12,638 bases of DNA from Gammaproteobacteria bacterium (GTDB taxonomy: Bacteria; Pseudomonadota; Gammaproteobacteria; DSM-19610): positions 1 through 12,638 of the forward strand of contig DRQL01000284.1 in NCBI GenBank assembly GCA_011371465.1. The letters run 5' to 3'. The first letter of the stretch is position 1, and the number at the start of each line of letters is the position of its first letter. The notes under the pieces were generated by a model that was given only the letters and a program-made list of their open reading frames with translations, searched no databases and had not been told where the DNA came from. Shown piece after piece: positions 6,607 to 12,638 of the stretch. The position numbers and the translations under genes are program-made.

Positions 6607-9192
6607 ATGCCGCAGGACACGGAGAGTACAGACACCCCGGTCGAAGACACCCGCACCGGTCTGAGCGTTGCCGCACTGGAGCGTGCCTTTGCCAATAACC
6701 TGTTTTACGTGCAGGGCAAATTCGCCGCTTCGGCCACCCGCAACGACTATTACATGGCGCTGGCCTACACCGTACGCGACCGCATGCTGCGGCGCCTGCT
6801 CGACGCGGTGGAGACCTGGCTGGAAAAAGACGCCAAGCTGGTCTGTTACCTGTCGGCGGAATTCCTGACCGGGCCACACCTGCAGAACAACCTGATCAAC
6901 CTGGGCATCGAGGATGCGGTGCGCGAAGCCGTGTGCACCTGCAAATACGACCTGCAGGCACTGATCGAGCAGGAAGAGGAACCCGGGCTGGGCAACGGCG
7001 GTCTCGGACGCCTGGCGGCCTGCTACATGGATTCACTCGCCAGCCTGCAGATTCCCGCCATCGGCTACGGCATCCGCTACGAGTACGGCATTTTCGACCA
7101 GGAGATCCAGGACGGCTGGCAGGTGGAGATCACCGACAAATGGCTGCACCTCGGCAATCCCTGGGAGCTGCACCGGCCGGAACGTACCTACGAAGTGAAA
7201 TTCGGCGGCCACACCGAATCCTGGCGTGACGAGCAGGGCCGCTACCGGGTACGCTGGATCCCCAACCGCGTGGTCATGGGCGTCGCCTACGACACCCCGA
7301 TTCTCGGCTACCGCGTCCACAGCGCCAACCTGCTGCGCCTGTGGTCGGCGCAGGCTCCTGAATCCTTCGACTTCCAGGATTTCAACGTCGGCGACTACAT
7401 GGGCGCGGTACAGCAAAAAATGGTGTCGGAAAACATCACCAAGGTGCTGTACCCCAACGATGAGGCCATACAGGGCAAGAAACTGCGCCTGCAGCAACAG
7501 TACTTTTTTGTCACCTGTTCGCTGCAGGACATGATCGCCATCCACCTGATCCGCGGCAACGATCTCGGCCGTTTCCACGAGACCTTCGCCGGCCAGCTCA
7601 ACGATACCCACCCGTCGGTGGCGGTACCGGAACTGATGCGCCTGCTGATGGACGAGCACGGCCTGGAGTGGGAACAGGCCTGGCATATCACCCGCAACAC
7701 CCTCGCCTACACCAACCACACCCTGTTGCCGGAAGCGCTGGAGAGCTGGTCCCTGCCCCTGTTCAGGGAAATCCTGCCACGCCACATGGAGATCATCTAC
7801 GAGATCAACCGCCGCTTCCTCGACGAGGTGCGACTGAAATTCCCGGACGACAGCGAACGCCTGGCACGAATGTCGCTCATCGACGAGCGTGGAGAAAAAT
7901 CGATCCGCATGGCCAACCTGGCCTGTGTCGGCAGCCACGCCATCAACGGCGTGGCCGAACTGCATACCGAGCTGCTCAGGGAGCACACCCTGCGCGATTT
8001 CCACGAGTTCTTCCCGGAGCGGTTCAGCAACAAGACCAACGGCGTGACCCCGCGCCGCTGGATGGTACTGTGCAACCCGCGCCTGACGGCGCTGATCAGC
8101 GAAAAGATCGGCGACGACTGGATCACCGACCTGCACCAGTTACGCAAACTGGAAGCCTTTGTCGACGACGAGGACTTCCTGGCCCGCTGGCGCAGGGTCA
8201 AGCTGGACAACAAGCGCGAACAGGCCGCCTACTACCAGCAGCACACCGGCATTGCGCTAAACCCCGAAGCCCTGTGCGATGTGCAGGTAAAGCGGCTGCA
8301 CGAGTACAAACGCCAGCACCTGATGGTGCTGCACATCATCACCCTGTACGATCGCATCAAGCGGAACCCGGAGCTGGACATCGTGCCACGCACCTTCATC
8401 TTCGGCGGCAAGGCCGCGCCGGGCTACTTCATGGCCAAACTGATCATCAAGCTGATCAATTCGGTGGGCGACGTGGTCAATAACGACCCCGACGTGCGGG
8501 ACCGGCTCAAGGTCGTCTTCATCCCCAACTTCAGCGTCAAGCTCGGCCACCGCGTCTACCCCATCGCCGACCTGTCCGAGCAGATTTCAACCGCGGGCAA
8601 GGAAGCATCGGGAACCGGCAATATGAAATTCGCCATGAACGGCGCCCTGACGGTCGGCACCCTGGACGGCGCCAATGTCGAGATCCGCGAGGAAGTCGGC
8701 GCCGAAAATTTCTTCCTGTTCGGCCTCACCGCGCAGGAAGTCATGCAGCTCAAACAGGATGGCTACAACCCCAGGGACTATTACAACCGCAATGAAGAAC
8801 TGCAGACCGCCATCGACCGCATCAGCAGCGGCTTTTTCTCGCACGGCGACGGCAGCCTGTTCAAACCGCTGACGGACGAACTGATGAGCCAGGACCAGTA
8901 CATGCTGCTGGCGGACTACGCCTCCTACATCGAGTGCCAGGACCGCATCAGCGAGGACTGGCGTGACCAGCAGCAGTGGACCCGCCGTTCCATCCTCAAT
9001 GTCGCGCGCATGGGCAAGTTCTCCTCGGATCGCTCGATCCGGGATTACTGCCGCGATATCTGGCACGTGGAACCGGTCGTCGTCGACAGCATCGACCGCA
9101 ATGAAGAGTGCATCACCGAGTGGCGCGGCTCGACCGGCAGCAACCGCAGCAAAGCACAGGACTCCGGTGCAGAAGACCGCACGGTTCACTGA
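6607..9192 (+). CDS. glgP: Glycogen (alpha-glucan) phosphorylase
   Basis: Cleaves alpha-1,4-linked glucose from glycogen or maltodextrin ends using phosphate, giving glucose-1-phosphate; a GT35 enzyme needing pyridoxal phosphate. The 861 residues open with the family pattern NLFYVQGKFAASATRNDYY, then LSAEFLTG and PGLGNGGLGRLAACYMDSLA. The cofactor lysine is Lys674 within GTGNMKFAMNG, followed by TLDGANVEI. The usual bacterial C-terminus (DIWHVEP) is reached at about 817-823, and some 38 further hydrophilic residues rich in Ser, Arg and Glu follow, with no recognisable domain. A strong AAGGAG (6594-6599) lies 7 bases before the ATG, the best ribosome-binding site in the operon, suggesting high translation. 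The debranching-enzyme gene follows after 92 bases. Glycogen versus maltodextrin preference cannot be read from sequence, but the glgX partner favours glycogen. Confidence 0.96.
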   Translation: MPQDTESTDTPVEDTRTGLSVAALERAFANNLFYVQGKFAASATRNDYYMALAYTVRDRMLRRLLDAVETWLEKDAKLVCYLSAEFLTGPHLQNNLINLGIEDAVREAVCTCKYDLQALIEQEEEPGLGNGGLGRLAACYMDSLASLQIPAIGYGIRYEYGIFDQEIQDGWQVEITDKWLHLGNPWELHRPERTYEVKFGGHTESWRDEQGRYRVRWIPNRVVMGVAYDTPILGYRVHSANLLRLWSAQAPESFDFQDFNVGDYMGAVQQKMVSENITKVLYPNDEAIQGKKLRLQQQYFFVTCSLQDMIAIHLIRGNDLGRFHETFAGQLNDTHPSVAVPELMRLLMDEHGLEWEQAWHITRNTLAYTNHTLLPEALESWSLPLFREILPRHMEIIYEINRRFLDEVRLKFPDDSERLARMSLIDERGEKSIRMANLACVGSHAINGVAELHTELLREHTLRDFHEFFPERFSNKTNGVTPRRWMVLCNPRLTALISEKIGDDWITDLHQLRKLEAFVDDEDFLARWRRVKLDNKREQAAYYQQHTGIALNPEALCDVQVKRLHEYKRQHLMVLHIITLYDRIKRNPELDIVPRTFIFGGKAAPGYFMAKLIIKLINSVGDVVNNDPDVRDRLKVVFIPNFSVKLGHRVYPIADLSEQISTAGKEASGTGNMKFAMNGALTVGTLDGANVEIREEVGAENFFLFGLTAQEVMQLKQDGYNPRDYYNRNEELQTAIDRISSGFFSHGDGSLFKPLTDELMSQDQYMLLADYASYIECQDRISEDWRDQQQWTRRSILNVARMGKFSSDRSIRDYCRDIWHVEPVVVDSIDRNEECITEWRGSTGSNRSKAQDSGAEDRTVH

Positions 9193-9284
9193 AGCCCGCT
9201 GCGCAGGCGCCGTACGGGACAGTGGCACATACAGCCGCTCACGACCCGCGTACCGACCGGCAGGTCCCGGCAGGCAAACCCGGC

Positions 9285-11387
9285 ATGGCTGACCGTTACG
9301 CAACCAGGCCCGGGGTCCGTTACCCCTTTGGCGCCAGACCGGACGACGGTGGCGTCAACTTCTCCGTGTTCAGCCGTCACGCCACGCGGGTCGAGCTGTT
9401 GCTGTTCGAGCGTGCCGACAGCCCATTGCCCTTCCAGAGCATCCGGCTGCAACCGGAACTGCACCGCACCTTCTTTGCCTGGCACGTCTATGTCGAGGCG
9501 CTGCCGGTCGGCAGCTGGTACGCGTGGCGCATGGATGGTGACAGCGATAGCCGCCGCTCGGGACTGCGCTTCGACGCGGACAAACTGTTGCTCGACCCCT
9601 GGGCGCGCGTGGTCAGCGATACCCTCTGGGACCGGCAGGCAGCCAGCCGGCCGGGGGACAACAGTTCCCTCTCCATGCGCGCTATGGTAGTAGACGAGGG
9701 CTACGACTGGGAAGGCGATACCCCGCTCAGCATCCCCAACGAGACTGCCATCATCTACGAGTTGCACGTGGGCGGCTTCACGCGGCACCGCACAGCGGAC
9801 GTCAGCCACCCGGGCACCTTCGCGGCGCTGGCCGAGAAGATCCCCTACCTGCAGGAACTCGGCATCACGCACGTCGAACTGATGCCGGTCATGGCATTCG
9901 ATGAACAGGATGTACCCGCGGCAACGGCACAGCTCGGACTGAAGAATTACTGGGGCTACAGCACCCACAGTTTCTATTCCCCGCATCCCGGTTACTGCGT
10001 AACGCCTGAACAGGGTACCCACCTGCAGGAGTTCCGTGACCTGGTCAAGGCGCTGCACCGGGCCGGCATCGGCGTGATTCTCGATGTGGTGTTCAACCAC
10101 ACCGCCGAAGGCGGCACAGACGGCCCCGTCATCAATTTCAAGGGCCTGGGCAACAGCGTTTTCTACCACCTGGACCAGGAAGACAAAAGCCTGTTTCGCG
10201 ACTACACCGGCTGCGGCAACACCGTCAACTGCAATCACCCCATTGTCGCCAACTTCATCATCGGTTGCCTGGAATACTGGGTGCGGGAAATGCACGTGGA
10301 TGGCTTCCGCTTCGACCTTGCCAGCGCCCTGGCGCGTGGCGAAGACGGCAACCCGCTGCACGACGCACCGGTGCTATGGGGTATCGAACTGTCGGACCAG
10401 CTGTCCGCCACGCGACTCATTGCCGAAGCCTGGGATGCTGCCGGCCTGTACCAGGTCGGCAGTTTCCCCGGTTACCGCTGGGCGGAATGGAACGGGCGCT
10501 ACCGGGATGTCATCCGCCGCGCCGTGCGCGGCGACCAGGGTCTGCTGGCCGAACTGGCCACCCGCCTGAGCGGCAGCAGCGACCTCTACCAGCCACAGAA
10601 CCGCCTGCCCATCAACAGCATCAACTTCGTGACCTGCCATGACGGGTTCACCCTGTACGATCTGTTCAGCTACACGCGGAAACACAACGAGGCCAACGGC
10701 GAAGGCAACCGCGACGGGCACAACGACAACCTGAGCATCAACTTCGGCATCGAAGGGGAAACCGATAACGCGGAGATCCTCGCGCTGCGGCGGCAACACG
10801 CCAAAAACGTCATCGCCATCCTGCTGCTGAGCCAGGGGGTCCCCATGCTGCTGGCCGGGGACGAAATACTCCATTCCCAGCGGGGCAACAACAACGGCTA
10901 CTGCCAGGACAACGAACTGACCTGGATCGACTGGTCGCTGGTGGAAAAAAATGCGCACATGCTGCGCTTCGTCCGTCACATGGTCGCCCTGCGCAAACGG
11001 CACCCGTCGCTCATGCGCCGCCGTTTCCTGACCGGCACAGCCGCTGAAGAGGGCGCCATGCCGGATATCCGCTGGCACGGTGCCGAACTCGATGCACCGC
11101 AGTGGCACGCCCCCTCGGCACGGGTGCTTGCCTTTACCCTGGCAGGAACCCGGACGGATGAAAGTGCCCTGCATGTCATGCTGAACCTGTCCGACCGCCA
11201 GGTGAACATGGCGTTTCCGGCTGCGCCGCACGAGCAGTGGTGCCTGGCCATCGATACCGCGCTGGCTTCCCCGCGGGACAGCGCTGCACCGCAGCAGCAG
11301 ACGCCGGTCAGCGGTGAGCGATACCCGGTGCAGGCCCGCAGCGTGGTAGTACTGGAACAGTCCCTGAACAGCCGTTCAACCACCTGA
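9285..11387 (+). CDS. glgX: Glycogen debranching enzyme, GlgX/isoamylase type (GH13)
   Basis: Hydrolyses alpha-1,6 branch linkages left after phosphorylase action; 700 residues from the chosen start. PGVRYPFGA (9-17) and GVNFSVFSRHATRVELLLF open the N-terminal CBM48-type beta domain. The GH13 regions follow in order: DVVFNH (267-272), GFRFDLA with nucleophile Asp344, IAEAWD with acid Glu381, and CHDGFTL with Asp453. HNEANGEGNRDGHNDN and YCQDNELTWIDW are typical of GlgX/TreX/isoamylase proteins. The ATG at 9285 was chosen because it leaves only eight residues before the conserved PG; AGG lies 10 bases upstream. The frame stays open back to 9108, with an in-frame GTG at 9222, but that stretch overlaps glgP and lacks family similarity. 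Region III reads AEAWD with GLYQVGSFPGY after it, a form I associate with isoamylases more than the AEPWD of enterobacterial GlgX. Confidence 0.93.
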   Translation: MADRYATRPGVRYPFGARPDDGGVNFSVFSRHATRVELLLFERADSPLPFQSIRLQPELHRTFFAWHVYVEALPVGSWYAWRMDGDSDSRRSGLRFDADKLLLDPWARVVSDTLWDRQAASRPGDNSSLSMRAMVVDEGYDWEGDTPLSIPNETAIIYELHVGGFTRHRTADVSHPGTFAALAEKIPYLQELGITHVELMPVMAFDEQDVPAATAQLGLKNYWGYSTHSFYSPHPGYCVTPEQGTHLQEFRDLVKALHRAGIGVILDVVFNHTAEGGTDGPVINFKGLGNSVFYHLDQEDKSLFRDYTGCGNTVNCNHPIVANFIIGCLEYWVREMHVDGFRFDLASALARGEDGNPLHDAPVLWGIELSDQLSATRLIAEAWDAAGLYQVGSFPGYRWAEWNGRYRDVIRRAVRGDQGLLAELATRLSGSSDLYQPQNRLPINSINFVTCHDGFTLYDLFSYTRKHNEANGEGNRDGHNDNLSINFGIEGETDNAEILALRRQHAKNVIAILLLSQGVPMLLAGDEILHSQRGNNNGYCQDNELTWIDWSLVEKNAHMLRFVRHMVALRKRHPSLMRRRFLTGTAAEEGAMPDIRWHGAELDAPQWHAPSARVLAFTLAGTRTDESALHVMLNLSDRQVNMAFPAAPHEQWCLAIDTALASPRDSAAPQQQTPVSGERYPVQARSVVVLEQSLNSRSTT

Positions 11388-11408
11388 AGCGGAACCCTGA
11401 CCGGGTCC

Positions 11409-11440
11409 AGGGCCTGTTAACACTTCCCAAATGGACACTG
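11409..11440 (+). repeat. Left terminal inverted repeat of the MITE-like element
   Basis: This 32-base copy starts 21 bases past the glgX stop. It differs from the reverse complement of 11644-11675 at one base only (C at 11413 against T). It contains the GTTAAC palindrome and a CCCAAATGGAC motif. A degenerate copy of that motif, CCAAATGAAC (11492-11501), recurs inside the element and could be a subterminal transposase-binding site; this is inference. Confidence 0.85.
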
Positions 11441-11441
11441 T

Positions 11442-11536
11442 TGTGCCTGAGAAAGCGCCAATCAAGGCGCGAGGAGAGAAGTTTGGTGACTCCAAATGAA
11501 CGAGGAGCAACGCGGAGTGGCGCTTTCTCAGGCGCA
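11442..11536. repeat. Internal inverted repeat 1 of the element
   Basis: The arms 11442-11460 (TGTGCCTGAGAAAGCGCCA) and 11518-11536 are inverted copies matching at 18 of 19 positions. The 57 bases between them hold a small hairpin, TTTGG (11482-11486) with CCAAA (11492-11496), and CGAGGAG twice (11470-11476 and 11501-11507). In RNA or single-stranded DNA this gives one long arm of the element. Confidence 0.75.
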
Positions 11537-11545
11537 ACCCGAAGG

Positions 11546-11644
11546 GCCGGGGCTCTGTTTCCGCCCAGCGGCGTTATCATTCGCTCATGTAGAATGACTA
11601 CACGTCGCTCATTCTGCCTTGCTGGACGAAAACAGAGCCCCGGC
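11546..11644. repeat. Internal inverted repeat 2 of the element
   Basis: The arms 11546-11569 and 11621-11644 match as inverted copies at 22 of 24 positions, with a perfect 15-base outer part (GCCGGGGCTCTGTTT). The enclosed loop carries a further small hairpin, TGTAG (11588-11592) with CTACA (11598-11602), the inverted pair AGAATGA/TCATTCT (11591-11597 and 11609-11615), and TCGCTCAT twice (11581-11588 and 11605-11612). The right arm shares one base with the right terminal repeat, so the two structures compete or stack. Confidence 0.75.
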
Positions 11645-11675
11645 AGTGTCCATTTGGGAAGTGTTAACAGACCCT
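11644..11675 (-). repeat. Right terminal inverted repeat of the MITE-like element
   Basis: This is the inverted partner of 11409-11440 (31/32). It ends 9 bases before the ATG of the downstream membrane-protein gene, so the normal upstream region of that gene has been replaced or displaced by the element. It is open in the frame of that gene, adding possible in-frame GTG starts at 11646 and 11661. Confidence 0.85.
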
Positions 11676-11684
11676 AGCCTGCGC

Positions 11685-12452
11685 ATGCCATTCCGAGCCA
11701 CATTTCTTCGTTTCCTGGCACACACTACAACGGTTACGGCCGCCCTGCTGGTCAGCCTGGCGCTGGCCTGGTATACCCTCAGTGCCGTCAATTTTTTCTA
11801 TCCCGTGTTACACGATGTCATTGGCATCGACGCAACCATCGCGGAATACGCACCAGGGAATATCTACCGGAAATCCTTCGACCAGACCACCCGCAAACAG
11901 CGCGCGGAGCTGTTCCGGCAAATCGTCTACGGCATCAACCACGATGGCCGGGGGCTGGAATCCATCCGCTATACGGACGCACAGGGCCGACCGATAGACC
12001 GGCTGTTACGCGAAGCCGAGATCATCCACCTCCGGGACGTGGCTCAGCTGCTCAATACCCTGAAAGCGGTGGCCTGGGTCAGCGGCGCACTGCTGTTTGC
12101 CATGGTTGGCTTCTGCCGCCTGCGCAACACCGGGTTCCCGGCGCCGGCCCGCGTGCTGGGTACGGCAGTACTCGCGCTGCTGTTGATTGCCGTGATCGTC
12201 AGCGTTTCCGGTGCGGAGAAACTGTTCTACCGCTGGCACACGCTGGTGTTTCCCGAGGGCCACCAGTGGTTTTTCTATTACGAGGAATCCCTGATGACCA
12301 TGCTGATGAAAGCACCGGACCTGTTCGCCTGGCTGGCGGCGCTGCTGGCGCTGTTCACACTGGCCTATTTTTACCTGGTCCTGCGGCTGGCAAGCGCCTT
12401 TCTGCGCAAAGATGCAGTGGCAACCGACACCCCGCAGGAGCGATCCCCTTGA
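11685..12452 (+). CDS. Four-helix integral membrane protein, DUF1461-like
   Basis: A 255-residue inner-membrane protein of unknown function. Four hydrophobic segments lie near residues 15-37, 127-144, 156-176 and 212-237. A soluble loop of about 90 residues lies between the first two and holds REAEIIHLRDVAQLL (109-123); the loop between the third and fourth holds LVFPEGHQWFF (187-197). This layout and these two patches resemble the DUF1461 membrane family as I remember it, a tentative match. The ATG at 11685 is the first in-frame ATG and directly precedes the first helix, but it has no Shine-Dalgarno site. The open frame runs back to a TTG at 11619 inside the MITE-like element. Expression may depend on read-through from the glycogen operon or on a promoter in the element. 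A stem-loop lies directly after the stop. Confidence 0.7.
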   Translation: MPFRATFLRFLAHTTTVTAALLVSLALAWYTLSAVNFFYPVLHDVIGIDATIAEYAPGNIYRKSFDQTTRKQRAELFRQIVYGINHDGRGLESIRYTDAQGRPIDRLLREAEIIHLRDVAQLLNTLKAVAWVSGALLFAMVGFCRLRNTGFPAPARVLGTAVLALLLIAVIVSVSGAEKLFYRWHTLVFPEGHQWFFYYEESLMTMLMKAPDLFAWLAALLALFTLAYFYLVLRLASAFLRKDAVATDTPQERSP

Positions 12453-12453
12453 C

Positions 12454-12479
12454 CGCGAAAGCACACCCCGGCTTTCGCG
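12454..12479 (+). terminator. Stem-loop just after the membrane-protein gene
   Basis: CGCGAAAGC (12454-12462) and GCTTTCGCG (12471-12479) form a perfect 9-bp stem with an 8-base loop, 2 bases past the stop codon. Its position between convergent genes suits a terminator, but there is no T-tract on either side, so it may instead protect the mRNA end or act with Rho. Its right arm runs into the first REP-like copy. Confidence 0.45.
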
Positions 12480-12500
12480 CCGAAGGCCGGCGCTCCTACA
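12474..12500 (-). repeat. REP-like palindromic repeat, copy 1
   Basis: Read on the minus strand this begins TGTAGGAGCGCCGGCCTTC, the GTAGGAGC-headed form common in extragenic palindromes of pseudomonads and related Gammaproteobacteria. The core GCGCC/GGCGC is self-complementary. It lies between convergent genes, a usual place for such repeats. Confidence 0.6.
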
Positions 12501-12518
12501 GCGGTCTGTTCCTCCCCC

Positions 12519-12541
12519 TTCGTGCCGAAGGCCCGCGCTCC
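12519..12541 (-). repeat. REP-like palindromic repeat, copy 2
   Basis: This is a direct repeat of 12474-12496, identical at 21 of 23 positions, beginning 45 bases later. It lacks the TGTA head of copy 1 (GCGGGAGCGC on the minus strand). The pair makes a short REP-type cluster that ends 6 bases before the stop codon of the minus-strand gene. Confidence 0.55.
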
Positions 12542-12547
12542 CGCCCG

Positions 12548-12638
12548 CTAACGGCTGGTGAGTTTCAGCTCGATGCGCCGGTTACGCCGGTAGGCTTCTG
12601 CCGTATCGGCCGGGTCCAGCGGGTGGTACTGGCCGAAC
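12548..12638 (-). CDS. OmpA/MotB-type peptidoglycan-binding protein, C-terminal end only
   Basis: Only the last 29 residues are in the window, ending at TAG (12548-12550). They read FGQYHPLDPADT and then AEAYRRNRRIELKLTSR. The NRRIELKL ending is the characteristic close of the OmpA C-terminal domain, where the preceding Arg contacts diaminopimelate in peptidoglycan. The protein is therefore probably an envelope protein anchored to the wall: an OmpA-like lipoprotein, a MotB-like stator or a similar protein. The N-terminal part that would decide this is outside the window. It is transcribed towards the membrane-protein gene. Confidence 0.75.
   Translation of the reverse strand, partial: FGQYHPLDPADTAEAYRRNRRIELKLTSR

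Larger units (their letters stand above)
11409..11675. mobile_element. MITE-like element with 32-base terminal inverted repeats and nested palindromes
   Basis: A 267-base non-coding unit between glgX and the next gene. Its ends, 11409-11440 and 11644-11675, are inverted repeats identical at 31 of 32 positions (outer AGGG then C or T, CTGTTAACACTTCCC, ending GGACACTG). Inside are two further large inverted repeats and several small hairpins, so the whole folds into a multi-arm structure. No transposase or other ORF of credible length is inside, which fits a non-autonomous element moved by a transposase elsewhere. No clear target-site duplication is visible: the flanks are GGGTCC on the left and AGCCTG on the right. 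The family is not recognised. Transcribed from glgX, it would form a strong RNA structure that could end or slow the transcript. Confidence 0.8.

Noticed and set aside
7033..8136. A 367-codon minus-strand open frame inside glgP
   Set aside because: Antisense shadow of a highly conserved phosphorylase; composition is Val/Gln/His-heavy with no motif.
9108..9284. A longer N-terminus for the debranching enzyme starting within glgP
   Set aside because: The extra 59 residues overlap glgP, lack family similarity, and the conserved N-terminal block begins just after the ATG at 9285.
9186..10361. A 391-codon minus-strand open frame across the glgP end and glgX
   Set aside because: Antisense of the conserved GH13 domain with no recognisable protein features.
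11395..11412. CCCTG/CAGGG hairpin after glgX as a terminator
   Set aside because: The stem is only 5 bp with no T-tract and it overlaps the end of the MITE-like element, so it is not supportable as a separate terminator.
11409..11675. Integron attC site or CRISPR-like array as an explanation of the palindromes
   Set aside because: There are no attC core sites at the ends, and no regularly spaced direct repeats with spacers; long near-identical terminal inverted repeats fit a MITE better.

Overview
The window is GC-rich, densely coded DNA. MlaA/VacJ, REP-like palindromes and an OmpA-type C-terminus point to a Gammaproteobacterium or close relative; I cannot name the genus. No rRNA, tRNA or CRISPR array was seen.

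Left block (1-4155, minus strand). Four genes read leftwards as one tight unit: a secreted alpha/beta hydrolase (2866-4155), the outer-membrane lipid-transport lipoprotein MlaA (2105-2869, overlapping by 4 bases), a LivJ-type periplasmic binding protein (893-2101, 3 bases later) and a PAPS-dependent sulfotransferase (1-769, cut by the window edge). No ABC permease or ATPase is present. The order suggests a cell-envelope lipid function, but the substrates are unknown.

Divergent control region (4156-4402). 247 bases without a gene, holding short direct and inverted repeats built on a TCCGG core.

Central block (4403-11387, plus strand). A family-3 periplasmic binding protein is followed by glucokinase, a very small RRM-like protein, glycogen phosphorylase and a GlgX/isoamylase-type debranching enzyme. 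The three enzymes form a glycogen-breakdown route: GlgP releases glucose-1-phosphate from outer chains, the debranching enzyme cuts the alpha-1,6 branches, and glucokinase returns free glucose to glucose-6-phosphate. The RRM protein between glk and glgP is the odd member and could act after transcription; this is inference.

Right block (11388-12638). A 267-base MITE-like element (11409-11675) has 32-base terminal inverted repeats (31/32 identical) and two further nested inverted repeats, with no transposase. It ends 9 bases before the best start codon of a four-helix membrane protein resembling DUF1461. Past that gene lie a stem-loop and two REP-like copies, then the C-terminus of an OmpA/MotB-type protein on the minus strand, converging on it.

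The most unusual items are the nested-palindrome element and its effect on the next gene, the RRM protein in a glycogen operon, and the hydrolase-MlaA-binding protein-sulfotransferase set.
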